Source of the DNA: Gryllus longicercus
Taxonomy: Eukaryota > Arthropoda > Insecta > Orthoptera > Gryllidae
Reading direction: 5' to 3'
Length of the DNA: 64,000 nt
Assembly (NCBI GenBank): GCA_038098605.1
Contig: JAZDUA010000890.1
Location: 339,134-403,133 of the forward strand
Shown here: piece by piece, positions 59,746-64,000 of the stretch
How the letters are laid out: each line of letters starts with the position of its first letter
Position numbering within the stretch: the stretch's first letter is position 1
Made by a program: the position numbers and the translations under genes
The notes under the pieces: model-generated
Database searches by the model: none
Told to the model about the DNA's origin: nothing
The model's input: the letters and a program-made list of their open reading frames with translations, nothing else

Positions 59746-61410
59746 GTTAACATTTTTCTAATGCTCTGCAAAAATAATATTTGAGGTGATAGATACTCTT
59801 AAAAGGAGGAAAAGAGATCTTAACTTGTAGTGGTACATGTGTGCTTACACGTGTTACTAATATAAATTTGTACGACGAAACTGTAGAGAGTTTACAAATA
59901 ATTATTAAATTGGTTATCTGTGCCATCCAATATTTCAATATTATGTAAGTTAAATACTTTTTCCTTATAGTTGTAGAGGTATGTTATAAAAACCTGTAAA
60001 GTTTTGTCCTGATACTAACAGCAATTAGGCGAATCAAGTTAATGTCAAGGTGAAAACCAATTTTCTTCAAGATGATTTGTTTTTCTTACGAAAAGATAAA
60101 TAAATGGAAAACCTTAAACGCAGTATGTATATTGGAATTTTCAAATGGAAATATATTACATAATCAAGAGAAGTCTTTATTTCACGAATTAGCATAAGTT
60201 AACGTCTGATTTCTTGGTTTGCAAACTTCGTTTGATTCATCAAAGATACGAACGATAATAAATAAGTAGTATCATAATGACCATTATTATAAGATGTGCT
60301 GCAGCCACACAATAAGAATAATTCTCAGCGAGAGACAAAAATATGGTCGTAAAAACGCGAAAACTCAATGAAATGGAAGTGCAGATTTTTAAGTAAAGCG
60401 TCGGCCGACATTCAGAAATTAGAGTACTTAAATCACCCGTTTTACACTTTCATATACGTATTCAATTTAATGCAGGAAATATTTGATATTTTGATGGAAA
60501 TGATTGTGTTGTGGGTTTTTCCTTTTAACGTCTATCTGTCTGCGCACAACATTTATATCAACAATCCACGTTCAATACAAATTAGATCGAGGTTTCTGCG
60601 AATTTCAAATGTATTTTATAAATCTGAGAGGGTTTTTTCGATCAAAATATATTTTTAAAATGTAAAAAAATGGTATTTTTTTTAAAAACAAATATTTCAA
60701 TGACAAGCGGCGAAGGAGAGTGAGAATAAATTAAATTTTTAGTCATCCATATTTATAGTGCACTTGGGCTAATCAACCAAGAAATTTAAACACAAAACAT
60801 TGATTATGTTTGAGAGAAAATGTTGAAACTTAAAACTCATGTTTATGGACCTAGCGGCGAACATGAGAGTAAAAAGTTCTGTGACTTCTGCTACTGCTGG
60901 TAGCGTTAGCCGCTCGAGTGATGACAAATTCAAAAATTTGAAACACTTTGGCCATGTTGGGATGTGCAATGGACATCCAAAATCCAAGCGTTCGAAACAA
61001 CGATAATAACTAATCTGAACCCCGCAAATACGAAATTTCGGTTAATCCAAACAAATTTAGTAATAGAGGAAAAAATAAACAAATAAATAAAATGCATATT
61101 TGTAGTGTAAAGAAAGGGTTTTTAATTACTGTATTGAACTGATTATTGAAACATCATTTGTCGAAATGAAATATTTGTTGAACTAGTAACTACGGTGTAT
61201 ATCATATGTTTATATGGCAGTAATTATTACTTAGAGGAACTTTCAAATAATTGATAATCTTCCTTTGCCGTAAGGAACTCAATCTTCGTTATGATGCGAT
61301 CGTTACGCCACGTTGCCATTTCTCACGTTACTCGCAACAATGCATTGTGTCTCGTAATCCTACAAATGTGTGTATATATTTTCGAAAATGTTCGGAATAT
61401 GTGAAAAAAT

Positions 61411-61413
<3 letters not shown>
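59746..61413. other. AT-rich, no gene seen
   Basis: Single-copy AT-rich DNA. The 96-codon frame at 60368-60658 is rich in I, F, Y, N and K with no motif. Confidence 0.5.

Positions 61414-61474
<61 letters not shown>
61414..61474. repeat. (TA)n microsatellite
   Basis: About 30 TA units. Confidence 0.95.
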
Positions 61475-61477
<3 letters not shown>

Positions 61478-61599
61478 CATACCACACCCCAATTAGTTCA
61501 GAATACCGGGTGTTTCTATTGTATTTCTATTTTAACACTACGTAGAATCGTGTCTTTGTGAACGTAGTGTGCGTGGCAGTTGGCTGAGGAATGCCCTGT

Positions 61600-61800
61600 T
61601 GTTGGGGCTGCCCAACACATCCTGAGCGCGGCGCCAATCACGGCCACCCGTCGCCCACCCCTCCACCCCTCCCTTCGCCCGCGCTCCTCTAAGTGGACGG
61701 GCTGGGCGGAGCGGCCGGCCGAATATTTTAGGACCGGGTCATCGCCCTTTTGTCTGCATCCTGTCTGGCGGCGTGGATTGCCCGATGGCCCAACCTCAAG
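61600..61800. other. CpG-rich patch with CCAAT
   Basis: A short GC- and CpG-rich patch, with GCCAATCACG at about 61633, precedes a small ORF at 61829. It could be a promoter-like region. Other GC-rich patches in the window are repeats, so this is weak evidence. Confidence 0.3.
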
Positions 61801-61828
61801 AACGCGGCCGGCAAAGGTTGAATTTAAA

Positions 61829-61972
61829 ATGAAGTTGTGTCAGACCCAGGGAAAGGAATCTGAGGTGCAAACTATGGTCGTGAAAGGGAAAAATGGTTCT
61901 GAAAATACATACAAAAAAGATGCAAAAAGTGCTGCTGAAACAACTGTGTTAAGTTTTAAACCAGTTACATGA
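61829..61972 (+). CDS. Hypothetical small ORF, 47 aa
   Basis: The first ATG (TTTAAAATGA context) in a longer open frame starts a peptide with MKLCQTQGKESEVQTMVVKG and a lysine/serine-rich remainder ending LSFKPVT. It is hydrophilic and not low-complexity. The frame is open back to about 61580 through the CpG-rich patch but has no other ATG. I do not recognise it. It may be a first or terminal exon, a processed-gene remnant or chance. A pyrimidine tract with acceptor-like cttccttacag lies downstream at 62017-62027. Confidence 0.25.
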   Translation: MKLCQTQGKESEVQTMVVKGKNGSENTYKKDAKSAAETTVLSFKPVT

Positions 61973-62260
61973 ATGCAGTTCCCAGAATATACGTTTCATT
62001 TTGCACCAATTTTTTTCTTCCTTACAGAGTCCGTAAGAGGTCCGTGAGATTCATAGTATTACTCGCGCAACTTTTCTTGAACGATGACCTTGATCCCCCT
62101 CCCTTGTGCAATAAACAGTTGAAGGCAAAAGCTCGCAGCGGGCACTGATGACAACCTTCCAAACATTAAAACTTCGTTGGCGCGAAACAGAAGCTAGTCA
62201 AAGCCAGTTGCTTTCATAGTGCAGAACTCCTGTTCTGATTTAGTGTCAATATCGAAAGAA

Positions 62261-62338
62261 ATGGCTGAGTCAAGTCCAGTTCCGTCAAGGGAGTCACCTA
62301 AAACTCCCGAAAAAGTTAAGCACAAGATTCAGTTTTGA
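62261..62338 (+). CDS. Hypothetical 25-aa ORF, phosphosite-like composition
   Basis: ATG in a good context (GAAAGAAATGG) opens MAESSPVPSRESPKTPEKVK followed by five residues and TGA. SP, SP and TP dipeptides with nearby basic residues look like the disordered N terminus of a cytosolic or nuclear protein. A GTTAAG donor-like site occurs after the GAAAAA codons, so this could be a first coding exon spliced onwards. No downstream exon was found. The flanking DNA is single-copy. It may also be chance. Confidence 0.25.
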   Translation: MAESSPVPSRESPKTPEKVKHKIQF

Positions 62339-63645
62339 CTTTCATTTCACAGACGTTGGCATTACTTAAAATACTCTAGTGGCCGACTTTGTAACTACTA
62401 CCCCCACTCCACCCGAAATCGTCAATCCATCGTTCAAGAAAAGTTGCCCGAGTAATACTTTATCCAACACTGTAGTAGATTGAAAACTGTTAACAATTGA
62501 CAGTACTGACAGAACTTATTTTTTCCGCTGATCGCGTAGTACAACGTGCTTCACAGGCGCGTCAAATCACCTGCACAAGCACTTGTCTGCGTGGAAGCCA
62601 CGGCGCTCTTGCTGGCCCAGGCAACTTCCCCTGACTTCCCCCTCTTTTCTTCTTCAAATCCACAAGCGTTGCCAGCGCTCTTTTAGTGTAGGCGGCGACG
62701 CGATGGCAAGGGTCAACATTTTCCTCTGGTTACAGGCGAGTGGATTTCTGCACACCCACTTAAATGTTTTGTGTTTGCATGTCTGGGCAGCACTTTTTAT
62801 CCAGCGGGAAAGGGTTAAACTGTTCCAGCAACACTGTTGAAATTTAAATTTGTCTGCAGATTGACTATTGTAACTGGGATATAAATTACTGGTGGTTTAC
62901 GTAAAAAATATATTTTAATATCTATTTAATATTGTTGACTTTTGATTAAATGAGATTTTAAATAGCTGTTCAAGAAGAGAAAAAATACCTTTTTCTGACC
63001 AGTCGATTAAAAATGCAGAAAAGAGTGAAGAAAAAGGTGCTGAAGCGTAAAAAAAGAGGGAAAAGGTGGTAAAATGCAGTAATCTCACAAAAGGATGCAA
63101 AAAGGTGAGCAAGTTGTGTTTATTTCGCTTCGTTTCATCCCCCAAACATACGTATATTGAACTATCTATACAAAAACAGCTATATTTTGAGAAGGTGCCG
63201 CACCTTAAAACCCTTTCTTAGTCACAGCATATGACTCTACATAGGTACAAACGAAAGTTTTCTCGATTTCATTACAAGTGTTTTGCAGCAAGCGCCCGAT
63301 AACTGTTTCCCGCTTTTTAGCTATGACTAAAGCCCGATTTACACCATACAATTTCCATTAATTTTTGTTTGATTCAAAAAGGAACACAGAAGTGTGTTCA
63401 CATTACAGACTCATTAAGAATGCTACATATTTCTGGGGCACGTAGGGGGCTAAAGAATTACCACTTTTGCCAATGAACAGGTGGTGCGAAATCTTATAAC
63501 TAGATAAGAGAATGTATTTTAATAGAAAACGCAAAATATGTTCATCTATACGTATTTACATTTTTACATATATGTAAGAAAAACTATAAAATATCGCAAA
63601 ATAAAAATTCATTATAGTTTCATTACTCATATTCAAGTTCTAGAG
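62339..63645. other. No gene seen
   Basis: Mixed to AT-rich single-copy DNA. The 85-codon frame at 62583-62840 has no recognised domain. Confidence 0.45.
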
Positions 63646-63649
63646 CAGA

Positions 63650-63870
63650 CGGTTGCAAATTTTTGACACTAGCTAAATTGCTGGATCGAATCCAACCACT
63701 GTCTGGTGGAGAATTCTAGCGGCCGACTTTGATCGGTCGCTTTCCAATCAATTCCAGGCGAATGCGGAAGCAGTACCACAACAATCAGGTCTCGGAACGT
63801 GCACAATATTTCCTTCCGCATACTTGTCCCCTCATTCCCCCTTGCACTACACTAACGGGATGAGTGATCT
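63650..63870 (+). mobile_element. SINE family 1, internal fragment
   Basis: The body aligns from TTTTTGACACTAGCTA through GGTGGAGAATTCTAGCGGCC, CCAGGCGAATGCGGAAGCAG and ATATTTCC to TTGCACTACACTAACGGGAT. The head and the conserved tail are missing or unrecognisable. Confidence 0.75.
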
Positions 63871-64000
63871 AAGTAGTTGGACTTGCTCATAGACTATACT
63901 CTTCCAACATTATAATTGAACTCAAGTTTATCGAAAACATTTGCCACAGATTGATCGCTAAAAGAGAATTCCCATTGGGTTCCAGCGGAGGTGGGGGGGG
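63871..64000. other. Right edge
   Basis: Single-copy DNA ending in a poly-G run at the window edge (63993-64000), which may begin another G-rich tract. Confidence 0.4.

Overview
This is a eukaryotic nuclear window, almost certainly from an insect with a large, repeat-rich genome. The evidence is a moderately AT-rich background, many dinucleotide and trinucleotide microsatellites, several tRNA-derived SINE families, a broken LINE reverse transcriptase, a broken mariner-type transposase, at least one solo LTR, and no prokaryote-style gene packing. One SINE head (6944-7197) looks from memory like families common in orthopterans, stick insects and cockroaches, so a polyneopteran source is my guess, but it is not proven. 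I find no complete, convincing host protein-coding gene. The window reads as intergenic or long-intron DNA.

Layout. 1-3.35 kb: a small ORF behind a TATA-like box, then a 1.7-kb LTR-like element inserted into a (TA)n microsatellite. 3.35-13.5 kb: mostly unremarkable AT-rich DNA, interrupted by a SINE (6.9-7.2 kb) and a G-rich quasi-tetranucleotide array (7.3-8.65 kb) that holds a hammerhead-like motif. 13.5-25 kb: a GC-rich island with an ATGGCGGC start, and a run of SINE copies in both orientations (14.2, 18.7-19.4, 22.5-24.55 kb). 25.3-33.3 kb: C-rich minisatellites (12-bp, about 210-bp and 51-bp units), separated by AT-rich sequence with a 214-bp duplication. 33.4-38.2 kb: SINE pieces, the mariner-type remnant and a (CA)n(TA)n tract. 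41.5-49.4 kb is the most structured part: a G-rich decamer array, a 0.6-kb repeat, a dead LINE RT on the minus strand, a 179-bp satellite array of about ten units, an inverted copy of the same 0.6-kb repeat, a MITE-like hairpin element, and a second hammerhead-like motif. 51.2-53.5 kb: a SINE broken by a 606-bp solo LTR with a CAAG target duplication, then a GGC-rich array. 54.9-59.75 kb: small duplications, an (ATT)n tract, an 11-bp G-rich minisatellite and a perfect 21-bp hairpin. 59.75-64 kb: AT-rich DNA, a (TA)n tract, two small protein-like ORFs and a final SINE piece.

Nearly all the long open frames here are translations of tandem repeats whose unit length is a multiple of three, or of G/C-rich low-complexity DNA, and I have not annotated them as genes. 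The few small ORFs listed as CDS are low-confidence candidates that need transcript evidence. No functional system of cooperating genes is visible. What the window records is a history of nested retroelement insertion and tandem-repeat expansion.
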